Shown: one piece after another, positions 9,701-21,700 of the stretch
Position numbering within the stretch: position 1 is the stretch's first letter
Layout: every line of letters starts with the position of its first letter
From: Streptomyces parvus
GTDB taxonomy: Bacteria; Actinomycetota; Actinomycetes; Streptomycetales; Streptomycetaceae
Direction: 5' to 3'
Length of the DNA: 64,000 nt
Assembly: GCF_014648875.1 (NCBI RefSeq)
Contig: NZ_BMRY01000009.1
Location: forward strand, 1-64,000
Notes under the pieces: model-generated
What the model was told of the DNA's origin: nothing
What the model saw: only the letters and a program-made list of their open reading frames with translations
Database searches by the model: none
Position numbers and translations under genes: made by a program

Positions 9701-12700
9701 CCGCCGTGGTCGCGGCGGAGCGTGCCGAGCACGGTGACGTCGCCGGGGGTGAGGTCGGGGATGTCGTCGAGGATTTCGCCGAGCGCGGGTACGAGGACGG
9801 GGTGCGGGCCGATCTCCACCAGGAACCGGGCGCCCTGTTCCACCAGCCCGCGTATGCCCCGGTCGAGGTCGACGGGTGTGGCGAGGTTCTGCTGCCAGTA
9901 GGCGGCGTCGAGCAGTTCGCCGTCGGTCCGCTCTCCGGTGACCGTGGAGTGGAACGGGATGCTGCTCGTGCTGGGGCTGAGGCCGGTGAGCAGTTCTCCC
10001 AGCTCCTGTGCCGCCGGCTCTACCTGGGCGCAGTGGGAGGAGAAGTCGATCTGGAGGCGTTTCGCGCGGACGCCGTCCTTCTTGCAGGCGGCGAGGAAGT
10101 CGTCCAGTGCCTCGTGTTCTCCGGCGACGATGCTCCACGCGGGACTGTTGATGCCGGCCAGCGAGAGCCGTGTGCCCCACGGCTCCAGCAGTGCGCGGGT
10201 CCTTGCCGACGGCAGGGCCACGGACGCCATGCCTCCCTTGCCGGACAGCGGGAGGAGGACCTTTCCGCGCAGGGCGACGACCCGGACCGCCTCGGCGCGT
10301 GTGAGCGCGCCGCAGGCGTAGGCGGCGGCGATCTCGCCGTGCGAGTGGCCCAGGACCATGTCGGGTTCGACGCCGTGGGCCCGCCAGAGCGCGACGAGCG
10401 CCGCGGTCACGCTGAACAGTGCGACCTGGGTCACATCGACCCGGTCCAGCGGCGGGGCGCCCTCGGCGCCGCGCAGCACGTCGATCAGTGACCAGTCCAG
10501 GTGATGGGCGAACTCCTCTGCGCACGCGTACAGTTCGGCGGCGAAGATTTCGGAGGTGTCCATCAGTTCGACGGCCATGCCTTCCCACTGGCCGCCCTGC
10601 CCGGGGAAGATGAAGGCGACCTTTCCGGGTCGTTCGACGCCCTGGACAAGGTGCGGTGCGGCGTCGCCGCGGGCGAGTGCCAGGAGCGCGGCCCGGCGGT
10701 CCGCGTCGTCGGCGGCGACCACGGCGGCGCGGTGTCCGAGCAGGGCACGGGTGGCGGTCAGTGAGTGGGCGAGGTCGGCGGGGTGGGCGGCGGGTGCGGA
10801 GTCCAGGTGTTCGAGGAGTCGCAGGGCCTGACCGCGCAGGGCTTCCGCGCTGCGGGCGGACAGCATCCAGGGGGCCACCACGCCATCGAGCTCGGGGGTG
10901 CCGGCGGGGTCGGGGGCGCGCTCCGGGTCCTGGGCGGTTGGCTCGGGCTGTTGCACGTACTGCTCCAGCACCAGGTGGGCGTTGGTGCCGCTGCCGCCGA
11001 AGGAGGAGACTCCGGCCCGCCGGGGGCGTCCGTCGGTGTCGGGCCAGGGGGTGGTCTGCGTCAGGAGTCTGACCGCGCCGGTCGACCAGTCGACGTGCGG
11101 GGTCGGTGCGTCGATGTGCAGGGTCTTGGGCAGGACTCCCTCGCGCAGCGCCATGACCGTCTTGATGACGCCACCGACGCCGGCCGCCGACTGGGTGTGA
11201 CCGATGTTGGACTTCACCGAGCCGAGCCACAGCGGCCGGTCCTCGGCGCGGTTCTGGCCGTACGTCGCCAGAATCGACTGGGCCTCGATGGGGTCGCCGA
11301 GGGTGGTGCCCGTGCCGTGCGCCTCGACGGTGTCGATGTCGGTGGCGTCCAGTCGGGAGTTGGCGAGCGCCTGGCGGATGACCTTCTGCTGGGCACGGCC
11401 GCTGGGGGCGGTCAGTCCGTTGGAGGCGCCGTCCTGGTTGACGGCGGTGCCGCGGATGAGCGCGAGTACCGGGTGTCCCGCGCGCAGCGCGTCCGAGAGG
11501 CGCTCGAGGAGGATCACGCCGACTCCCTCGCCCCAGCCGGTGCCGTCGGCGGCCGCGGCGAAGGGCTTGCAGCGGCCGTCGGCGGCGAGGCCGCGCTGGC
11601 GGCTGAACTCGGTGAAAGAAGCGGGGGTGGCCAGGACGGCGGCGCCGCCGGCGACGGCCATGTCGCATTCGTTGTTCCGCAGCGCCTGGCAGGCGAGGTG
11701 GATGGCCACGGCGGAGGACGAGCAGGCGGTGTCGACGGTGGCGGCGGGTCCTTCGAGGCCGAAGGTGTAGGAGATGCGGCCGGACGCGGCGGCGGTTCCG
11801 GTGCCGGCGAGGAAGAAGCCCTCGGTCTCGTTGCCTGGCTGCTGGGCCCCGATGCCGTAGCCGACGAAGGAGGTGCCGACGAAGACGCCCGTCTGGCTGC
11901 CCCGCAGGGACGACGGGGCGATCGTGGCCCGTTCCATCGCCTCCCAGGTCGCTTCCAGCAGCAGCCGGTGCTGCGGGTCGGTGGCCGTTGCCTCGCGGGG
12001 GCTGATGCCGAAGAGGGAGGCGTCGAAGTGGGAGGCGTCCGTGAGGAATCCGCCCTCGTTGACGTAGGAGGTGCCGGGGTGGTCGGCGTCGGGGTGGTAG
12101 AGGTTGTCCACGTCCCAGCCGCGGTCCTGCGGGAAGGGCCCGATGGCGTCGGTGCCGTCCAGCACCAGGTGCCACAGGTCCTCGGGCGAGTTCACGCCGC
12201 CGGCGTAGCGGCAGCTCATGCCGATCACGGCCAGCGGCTCGTCCTCGGCGGCGCCGATGGTGCGGGCCGTGGTGTCCCCGGCCGGGTCCTGTTCGCCGAG
12301 CACCTCGGTGAGCAGGTGTTCGGCGAGGTCGGCGGGGGTGGGGTGGTCGAACACCAGCGTCGGCGGCAGTTTGCGGCCCGTGGCGGCCTGCAGGCGGTTG
12401 CGCACGTCGACGGCCATCAGTGAGTCGAAGCCCAGGTCCCGGAAGGCGCGGCCGGCCTCGATCGCGGCGGAGTCGGCGTAGCCGAGCGCGGCGGCGGCGT
12501 GCTCGGTCACGAGGGCGAGCAGGTGCTGGGTTCGCTGTGGTCCGGTCAACTCGACGAGCTGGGCGTGCAGTTCGTCGGTCTCGCCGGGGTGGTCGGCCGG
12601 GGTGTCGGGGGTCGTGAGTGCGGCCCGGGCCTCGGGGATGTCCATGATCAGGGGGCGGGCGCGGGCGGCGGTGTAGCCGGGTGCGAAGCGTGCCCAGTCG

Positions 12701-15700
12701 ATGTCGGCGACGGTCAGGCAGGTGTCGTCGGCGTCCAGTGCCTGGTCGAGCGCTTCGAGGGCGAGGCGCGGATCCATCGTGTGCAGTCCGCGCCGGCCGA
12801 GTTCCGCGGTGGCCTGTTCGTCGTCGGCCATGCCGGCTCCGGCCCAGCCTCCCCAGGCGACGGCGGTGGCTGCCAGGCCCCGGGACCGGCGGTTCTGGGC
12901 GCGTGCGTCGAGTACGGCGTTGCCCGCCGCGTAGGCGGCCTGGCCCGCGCCGCCCCAGACGCCGGCGCCGGAGGAGAAGAGCACGAACGTGGTGGCGTCA
13001 CCGGCCAGTTCGTCCAGGTGCCGGGCGCCTTCGGTCTTGGCGGCGGTCACCGCGGCGAGGTCGGTCTCCTCGCAGTCGGCGAGCGCGGTCGCCTGCGCCA
13101 CACCGGCGGCGTGGATCACCGTGTCGGCGGGGTGCTCGGCGAGCAACGCGGCGATCTGGTTCCGGTCGGTGACGTCGCATGCGGTGATGATCGTCTCGAC
13201 GCCTCGTGCGGTGAGTTCGGCGGCCAGCTCCGGGGCGCCGGGGGTGTCCGGGCCGCGGCGGCCGGTGAGGACGAGTTTGTGTGCGCCCCGGTCGGCCATG
13301 TGGTGGGCGAGGTGGCGTCCGATGCCGCCGGTGCCGCCGGTGATCAGCACGGTGGAACCGGGCTGCCAGGACCGGACCGGTGTGCTCTGCGGGGCGCGGA
13401 CCATGCGGCGTACGAACACTCCGGCGGGGCGGAGCGCGAGCTGGTCCTCCGTAGCGGAGTCCGAGGAGTCCCCGGGCTGTTGTGCGAGGAGCCGCAGCAG
13501 CTTGTTCAGAACCCGGTCGTCCGGCTGCTCCGGCAGGTCGATGAGGCCGCCCCAGCAGTCGGGGCGTTCCAGTCCGGCCACCAGGCCCAGTCCCCAGGTG
13601 GCGGCCTGTGCGATGTCCCGTACCGGGTCCGTACGGCCGACGGAGACGGCGCCGCTGGTGACCAGGTGGATCGGGACCGGGGTCGGGCGGGCGGTGACGG
13701 TGCGCAGCAGGGTGAGGTTGCGTGCGGCTCCGACGCTGACGCCCGTGTGGAGAGGGTGCGGGCGGGAGTCGAGGGCGAGGAGCGAGATCACCCCGGACAG
13801 CGGCTGGTGCCCGGACGGTTCCTGGGGCGGTTCGGCGGTCACGTGGGCCGTGCCGCCGGCCTGGTCGACCAGTGCGGCGAGCCGGCCGGCCAGTTCCTGC
13901 TGTTCCTTGCCGGCGACGATGGCCCAGGTGCCGGTCAGTGCGGGCCGGCCGGGCCCGGTGAGGGGTGTGTGCTTCCACTCGACCCGGTAGCGCCAGCCGT
14001 CCACGGTGGACCGGTCGTGGGAGCGGCGCCGCCAGGCCGCGAGTGCGGGCAGTGCGGGGGCGAGGGCGTCGGTGCCCAGGGACGCGGCGACGCCTTCGGC
14101 GTCGCCGCCCTCCACCGCTGCCCAGAAGCGGTTCTCCTCGGCCGTGCCGCTCCGGGCGGGGCTGGCTGTGTCGTGCGAGGTGGGCTCCCACCAGTAGTGG
14201 TCCCGCTGGAAGGGGTAGGTGGGCAGGTCGACGGTGCTGCCGCGGGAGGCCCAGGAGGGGCCGACGCCCCGGGTGAACGCTTCGGCGAGCGAGACGGAGA
14301 ACCGCTCCAGGCCGCCCTCCTCACGGCGCAGCGAGGCCAGCAGTACGGGGTCGGACGCTCCGGCGTCCTCCGCGGTCTCCTGTACGGCCCCGGCGAGCGC
14401 CGGGTGGGGGCTGCACTCGATGAAGACGCCGAACCCGTCGGCGAGCAGTGCGCGTGTGGCCGGGGCGAACTGGACGGTCTGGCGCATGTTGCGGTACCAG
14501 TACTCCGCGTCCAGCTCGGTGGTGTCGAGCAGTCCGCCGGTGACGGTGGAGTAGAAGGGGATGCGGGAGGCTCGTGGCCGTACGGGTGCCAGCACCGCGA
14601 GTGTTTCCTCGCGCAGCGGCTCGACGACGGCCGAGTGTGCCGCGCCCTTGATCCGGAGCTTGCGGCAGCGTATGCCCTCGGCCTCCAGTTCGGCGAGGAA
14701 TTCGTCCAGCGGTGCCTCGTCGCCCGCGACGGAGACGGAGGTCACCCCGTTGACGGCGGCGATGCTGAGTGCGTCGCCCCAGCGTTCCAGTCGGGCCAGC
14801 GCTTGCTGTGCGGGCAGCGAGACGGAGGCCATCGCTCCCTGGCCGACCACACGGGACAGCAGACGGCTGCGGTGGGTGACGACCCGTGCGGCGTCCTCCA
14901 GGGACAGTGCGCCGGCAAGGTGGGCGGCGGCGATCTCTCCCTGCGAGTGGCCGACCACGGCCTCCGGCTCGACGCCGTGCTCGCGCCAGAGCGCGGCGAG
15001 CGCCACCATCGTCGCGAACAGCACGGGCTGGATGACCTCGGCCCGTTCCATGTTCCCGGCCCCGGGCAGGCCGCGCAGTGTGTCCTCGACCGACCAGTCG
15101 AGATGCTCCTGAAGTGCCTGCGCGCAGGTCCGCAGGGTGTTCCGGAAGGTCGCAGACTCCTGCAGCAGCCGGTCGGCCATGCCGGGCCACTGCGAGCCCT
15201 GGCCGGGAAGGACGAACGCCACCCGGCCGGTCCGGTCCGCTGTCCCGGTGACCAGTCCGGGCGTGGGGGTGCCCTCGGCGAACGCGGTCAGTTGGGCGTG
15301 GTGGTCGGGGCCGAGGAGGACGGCGCGGTGCTCGAAACGGGAGCGGGTGGTGGCCAGGGAGTGGGCCACGTCGTGGTCGGCGGGTGCGAGGTCGGCGTCG
15401 AGGCGGTCGGCGAGCTGTCGTGCCTGGGCGCGCAGGGCTGTGGGGGTGCGGGCGGAGAGCAGCCAGGGCAGTCCGGCCTCTGGACCCGTACCGGTGCCGG
15501 TGCCGGTGCTGGGCGCGTGCGGGAGGGGGGCCGGCTGCGGCTCCGGGAGGGCCTGTTCGAGGATGGTGTGGGCGTTGGTCCCGCTCATGCCGAACGACGA
15601 GACGGCGGCCCGGCGTGGACGCCCCTCGTCGGTCCACTCCACCTGCCGGGTCAGCAGCCGGACCCCGCTGCCCTCCCAGTCCACGTGCTGGGTGGGTTCG

Positions 15701-18700
15701 GTGATGTGCAGGGAGCGCGGCAGCACGCCGTGGCGCAGGGCCATCACCATCTTGATGATCCCGGCGACGCCGGCGGCCGACTGGGTGTGCCCGATGTTGG
15801 ACTTCAGCGATCCCAGCCACAGCGGCTGTTCCTCGTCGCGCCCGCGCCCGTACGTGGCGATCAGGGCCTGGGCCTCGATGGGGTCGCCGAGTTCCGTGCC
15901 GGTTCCGTGCGCCTCGACCGCGTCCACGTCGGTGGTGTCCAGGCCCGCGTCGGCGAGCGCCGCCCGGATGACCCGCTGCTGGGCGGGGCCGTGGGGAGCG
16001 GTGAGGCCGTTGGACGCGCCGTCCTGGTTGACCGCGCTGCCGCGCACCACGGCCAGGACCGGGTGTCCGTTGCGGCGTGCGTCGGAGAGCCGCTCCACCA
16101 GGAGCATTCCGACGCCCTCGCCCCAGCCGGTGCCTTCGGCGTCGGAGGAGAAGGGGCGGCAACGGCCGCCGGGCGCGAGCGCGCCGCCCTGTGCGGCGTC
16201 GGTGAACATGCCCGGTATCGACATGATGGTGGCACCGCCGGCCAGTGCCATCGCGCACTCTCCGCGTCGCAGTGCCCCGATGGCCAGGTGGAGTGCCACC
16301 AGCGACGACGAACACGCGGTGTCCACGGTCACGGCGGGTCCTTCGAGGCCGAACGTGTAGGCCAGCCGGCCGGAGATGACGCTCGTCGCGGTGCCGGTGA
16401 GGACGTGGGGGCGGGAGCCCTCGGGCACGTCGAACCGGCCGAGGCCGTATCCGGAGGTGGCGGTGCCGACGTACACGCCGGTGGAACTGGCCCGCAGCCG
16501 GGCCGGATCGATGCCGGCCCGCTCGAAGGCCTCCCAGGAGGTTTCCAGCAGCAGCCGCTGCTGCGGGTCCATCGCCAGTGCCTCGCGCGGGGAGATGCCG
16601 AAGAACGCCGGGTCGAATCCGCCGGCGTCCTGGAGGAAGCCGCCTTCAAAGGTGTGCCGGTCCTCGGTCTCGCCGTAGATGTGGGCGAGGTCCCAGGCCC
16701 GGTCGGTGGGGAAGTCGCCGACGGCGTCGGTCTCGTCGGCGACGAGTCGCCACAGTGCCTCGGGGGTGTCGGCGCCGCCGGGGAAGCGGCAGGCCATGGC
16801 GACGATCGCGATGGGGTCACCGGCGGTCTCCGCACGGGTGGTGGCGGGCTCGGCGGGTGCGGGCGCGGCGAGGTCGCCGAGGACCTCGGTGACCAGGTGG
16901 GCGGCGAGGGCCTGGGGGGTGGGGTGGTCGAAGACGAGGGTCGCGGGGAGTCTGCGGCCGGCCGTCTGGCCGATGCGGTTGCGCAGCTCCACCGAGGTCA
17001 GCGAGTCGAAGCCGAGGTCCTTGAACGGCCGGGACGGGTCGACCGCGTCCGGCGAGGCGAAGCCGAGCACCGCGGCGACCTGGCCGCGGACCAGTTCGAG
17101 CACGGTGCGGATCCGGTCCTCCGCGGGCAGCCGGCGCAGCCGGTCGGCGAGGCCGCCCGGGGCGACGGAACGGTCGGCGACCCGCCGTGCGGGTCGGACC
17201 AGGCCGTGCAGCAGCGAGGGCAGCGTCGTCTGGGAAGCGGCGAGACGGGCGGTGTCCAGCGCGGTGGGCAGCAGTGCCGGGTCGGGCAGTGCCAGGGCGG
17301 TCTCCAGCAGGCCGAGGCCGTGCTCGGGGCTCAGCGGCGGGAATCCGGAGCGGCCGATGCGGGCCGCCTCGGACTCGGTGAGCGTGTCGGCCATGCCGCC
17401 GGCGCCGGCCCAGGGGCCCCAGGCAAGGGACAGCGCGGGCAGTCCGCGGGCGTGCCGGTGCCGGGCGAGAGCGTCCAGGTAGGCGTTGGCCGCCGCGTAG
17501 TTGCCCTGCCCGGGGCTGCCGAAGGTCCCGGACATCGAGGAGTACATGACGAACGCGGCCAGGTCGGCGTTGGCCGTTGCCTCGTGCAGGGCGGCGGCGG
17601 CGGTCTTGGGTGCGAGGACGGCCTCGAGCCGGTCCTCGGTGAGCGACTCGACCAGGCCGTCGTCGAGGATGCCGGCCGCGTGCACCACGGCGGTGAGCGG
17701 ATGCTGCTCCGGGACTTCGGCGAGCAGGGCTTTCAGTGCCTCGGGATCGGTGACGTCACAGGCCGCGACGGTGACCTCGGCTCCCAGGGCGGCCAGTTCG
17801 GCGCTCAGTTCGCCGGCGCCGTCGGCTTGTGCTCCCCGTCGTCCGGCCAGCAGCAGGTGGCGCACGCCGTGTTCGGTGACCAGGTGTCGGGCGGTGAGGG
17901 CGCCGAGTGCTCCCGTGCCGCCGGTCACCAGGACCGTGCCGTGCGCGTTCCACCCGCCCGGCACCGACAGCACGACCTTGCCCACGTGCCGGGCCTGGCT
18001 CATGAAGCGGAACGCCTCCGGTGCCCGCCGCACGTCGAAGACCCGCACCGGCGGCAGCTCCAGCGTTCCTGCCGCGAACAGCCCCAGGATGTCGGTGAGG
18101 ATCTCCCCGATCCGCTCCGGCCCCGCCTCCTGCAGGTCGAACGCCCGGTATGCACGCCCGGCGAACGCGTCTGCCTCCCGCACGTCCGCCTTGCCCATCT
18201 CCACGAACCGTCCCCCCGGCACCAGCAGGCGTGCCGAGGCATCGACGAACTCACCGGCCAACGCGTTGAGGACCACGTCGACTCCGCGCCCGCCGGTCCG
18301 CTCCCTGAACGTCTCCTCGAACCCGGTGTCCCGCGACGACGCGAGATGCTCCGCGTCCAGTCCTGTGGCGGTCCACTTCGCGGGCGACGCCGTCCCGTAC
18401 GTCTCCGCGCCCAGGTGGCGTGCCAGCTGCACCGCCGCCATCCCGACGCCACCGGCCGCCGCGTGTACCAGCACCGACTCGCCGGCGAGCAGCCCCGCCA
18501 GGTCCACCAGTCCGTAGTACGCCGTCACGAAGGCGATCGGCACCGACGCCGCCTGCGCGAAAGTCCAGCCGTGCGGTATCCGGGCCACCAGCCGCTCGTC
18601 GGTCACCGCCAGCGGACCCATCGCACCGTCGAAGAACCCCGTCACCCGGTCCCCCACCGCGCAGCGGGACACCCCGGGGCCCACCTCCACGACCACGCCG

Positions 18701-21700
18701 GCGGCCTCGCCGCCCACCAGCACCTCGCCCGGGTACATCCCCAGTACGTTCAGCACGTCACGGAAGTTCACCCCCGCCGCGCGCACCGCCACCCGCACCT
18801 GGCCCGGCCGGAGTTCTCCCGCCGCGTCCGGCGCCGCGAGCAACGCCACGTTCTCCACGGCGCCGCGCTCGGGCACTCCCACCCGCCACGCCTCACCGGG
18901 GGGCGGCACGAGGCCGCGGTCCGCGGCCGTCAGCCGTGCCGCGAGCACGGTGTCCCCGCGTACGGCGGTCTGTGGGTCACCGGACATGACGGCCAGGGCT
19001 AGTGCCCGGGCGTCGTCCCCGGCCGCCGTGTCCAGATCGGCCAGGACGATCCGGCCGGGGTGTTCCGACTGCGCCGAGCGCACCAGACCCCATACGGCGG
19101 CCCCCGCCACATCGGGCAGGGTGTCGGCGGGGTCGGCCTGCACCGCGCCGCGGGTGGCGACGATCAGGGTGCTGTCCGCGTACCGGTCGTCGCCGAGCCA
19201 GGACCGCAGTTGCCGGAGCACCGCGGTGGTGCGGGCGAGCGCAGCCTGCGCGTCGGTGGAGGGGTGCGCGTCCGGGCAGGCGGACAGCACCAGATGGGTG
19301 GGGGGTCGGCCGTTGCCGGCGAGGGCGTCGAGGGTGCCCGCCCGGCCGACCAGCGCTTCGCCGCCGCCGAACTGCGCGAGCTCGCCGGGTCCGGGGCCGG
19401 CCGCCGGGAGGGGCGTCCACTCCAGCCGGTAGAGGTCGTCGGGCTGCCGTGCCTCGTCGGTGAGGACCGGTGTGGGCCGGGTGACGACGCGCTCCACGGT
19501 GACAACCGGGCTGCCGGCCGGGTCGACTGCCCGTACCCGGAGGCCGTCGCCGCCGTCCGCGGGCGAGACCCGGGCTCTCAGGAGGGTCGCCCCGGATGCC
19601 CAGAGGGTCACCCCGGACCAGGAGAAGGGCAGGCCCGTCCCGGTGCCGTCCCCCTGTACGGCGGCCGACTGGAGCGCGGCGTCGAGCAGGGCCGGGTGCA
19701 GTCCGAAGCCGGTGGCGGCGCTCTGGGGCAGGGTGAGTTCGGCGAAGACGTCCGTGCCACGCGTCCACGCGGCGGATACGCCGCGGAACAGGTCGCCGTA
19801 CTCCAGTCCGGCCGTCGCGAGCCGCTCGTAGAGCGCGGCCGGGTCGGTGGGGGTGGTGTCCTGGGGTGGCCATACGCCGACGAGTTCGGGGTCCTCGGTG
19901 ACGGTGTGGGGCCGGGGGGCGAGGACACCGGTGGCGTTGCGGGTCCAGGGGCGGTCCGGCCAGCCGTCGGCCGTGCCCCCGTCCTCGCGCCGGGAGTGCA
20001 CGGTGAGGCTCCGTCTGCCGTCGTCGTCGGCTGCGCCCACGGCCAGTTGTACCTGCACGGCACCGTTCTCGGGCACGATCAGCGGTGCTTCCAGGACCAG
20101 CTCGTCCAGTTGTTCGGTCTGCGCCTGCTCACCGGCTCGTATCGCGAGGTCCACGAACGCCGTGCCGGGCACCACGATGCGGCCGTGCACCCGGTGCTGT
20201 GCCAGCCACGGCTGGGTGGCCGGGGAGATCCGGGAGGTGAAGAGGTATCCGTCGTCCTCCGCGAGCGCGACACCCGCGCCCAGCAGCGGGTGATCGGTGA
20301 CGCCGAGGCCGGCGGACGCGACATCGCCCGTCCAGGAGATGCCGGAGGGCCAGTAGTGGTCGGCGGCGAAGGCGTACAGGGGCAGTGCGACACGCCGGCC
20401 ACCGCCGCGCGCGAACACGGCGGGCCGGTCGAGATCGGCACCGCGTGTGTGGAGGCGTGCGATGCCGCGCAGCAGTGTGGTGTGCTCGTCGTGGCCGGGG
20501 CGCAGGGCGGGGGCGGCGGTCGTGTCCTCGGTGAGGTGCGGTACGAGGGCGGACAGGGCGCCGTCGGGGCCGAGTTCGAGGAACGTGCCGGCACCGGCGT
20601 CATGGGACCGGCGGACGGCGTCGGCGAAGCGGACGGGTTCGCGGATCTGCCCCACCCAGTAACCGGGGGTGGCCAGGTCACCAGGGGCGGTGGTGAGAAC
20701 GGGGATCTGCGGGGCGTGGTAGGTCAGCGACTCGGCGACCGTGGTGAACTCGGCCAGCATCGGCTCCATCAGACGGGAGTGGAACGCGTGCGAGACCGCC
20801 AGCCGCTTCACCCGCACACCGTCGCCGCGCAACCGCTCCTCCAAGCCGCCGACGGCCTCCGCGTCACCCGACACCGTCACCGAGGCAGGCCCGTTCACCG
20901 CCGCGAGATCCACCCCGTCCGGCAGGACAAGCGCCTCCTCGGCCAGCTCCACGGCCAGCATCGCCCCACCGGCCGGCAACGCGTCCATCAGCCTGCCGCG
21001 CGCCGACACCAGAACACACGCGTCGTCCAGAGACAGCACCCCCGCACAATGCGCCGCAGCCAGCTCACCGACCGAGTGCCCCACCAGCATGTCCGGGACC
21101 ACACCCCACGACTCCACCAGCCGGAACAGCGCCACCTCCACAGCGAACAGACCCGCCTGAGCGAACACCGTCCGCTCCAGCAACCCCGCATCCTCCCCGA
21201 ACACCACCCCACGCAACGGCCGCCCCACATCCACCCGCGCACACACCGCATCAAAAGCATCCGCGAACACCGGGAACGCTTCGTACAGTTCGCGGCCCAT
21301 CCCGGGCCGCTGCGACCCCTGACCCGAGAACAGCAGCGCGAGGGAGCCGGGGTGGGTCTTGTCGGTCACCACCGAGGGTGTGTCCTCGCCCTCGGCCAGT
21401 GCCCGCAGCCCGGCCAGGAGCTGTTCCTGGCTGTCTCCGAGGACCACCGCCCGGTGTTCCAGTGCCGCACGGCCCGTCGCCAGCGAGTGGCTCACATCGG
21501 CCGGGTGTGCCTGGGCGGCCACGGGCAGCAGCAGCCCGGCCTGGCGGCGCAGCGCACTGGCGGAGCGGCCGGAGACCGGCCATGCCAGCAGTCCGGTCTC
21601 ATCGTCCGTCACGGTCCCGGTGGCCGGCTGGCCGGTGTCCGTGCCGGGTGCCTCCTCGATGATGATGTGGCCGTTGGTGCCGCTCACGCCGAACGAGGAC

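Noticed and set aside
6758..12175. Upstream extension of the single-module PKS frame beyond 6757
   Set aside because: The extension overlaps the three-module PKS gene out of frame, is Arg/Pro-rich, and the ATG at 6757 begins a proper docking helix.
966..19002. Very long open frames on the plus strand opposite the PKS genes (for example 12499-19002)
   Set aside because: They are high-GC shadow frames of the PKS coding strand, with Gly/Arg/Ala-rich sequence and no family motifs.
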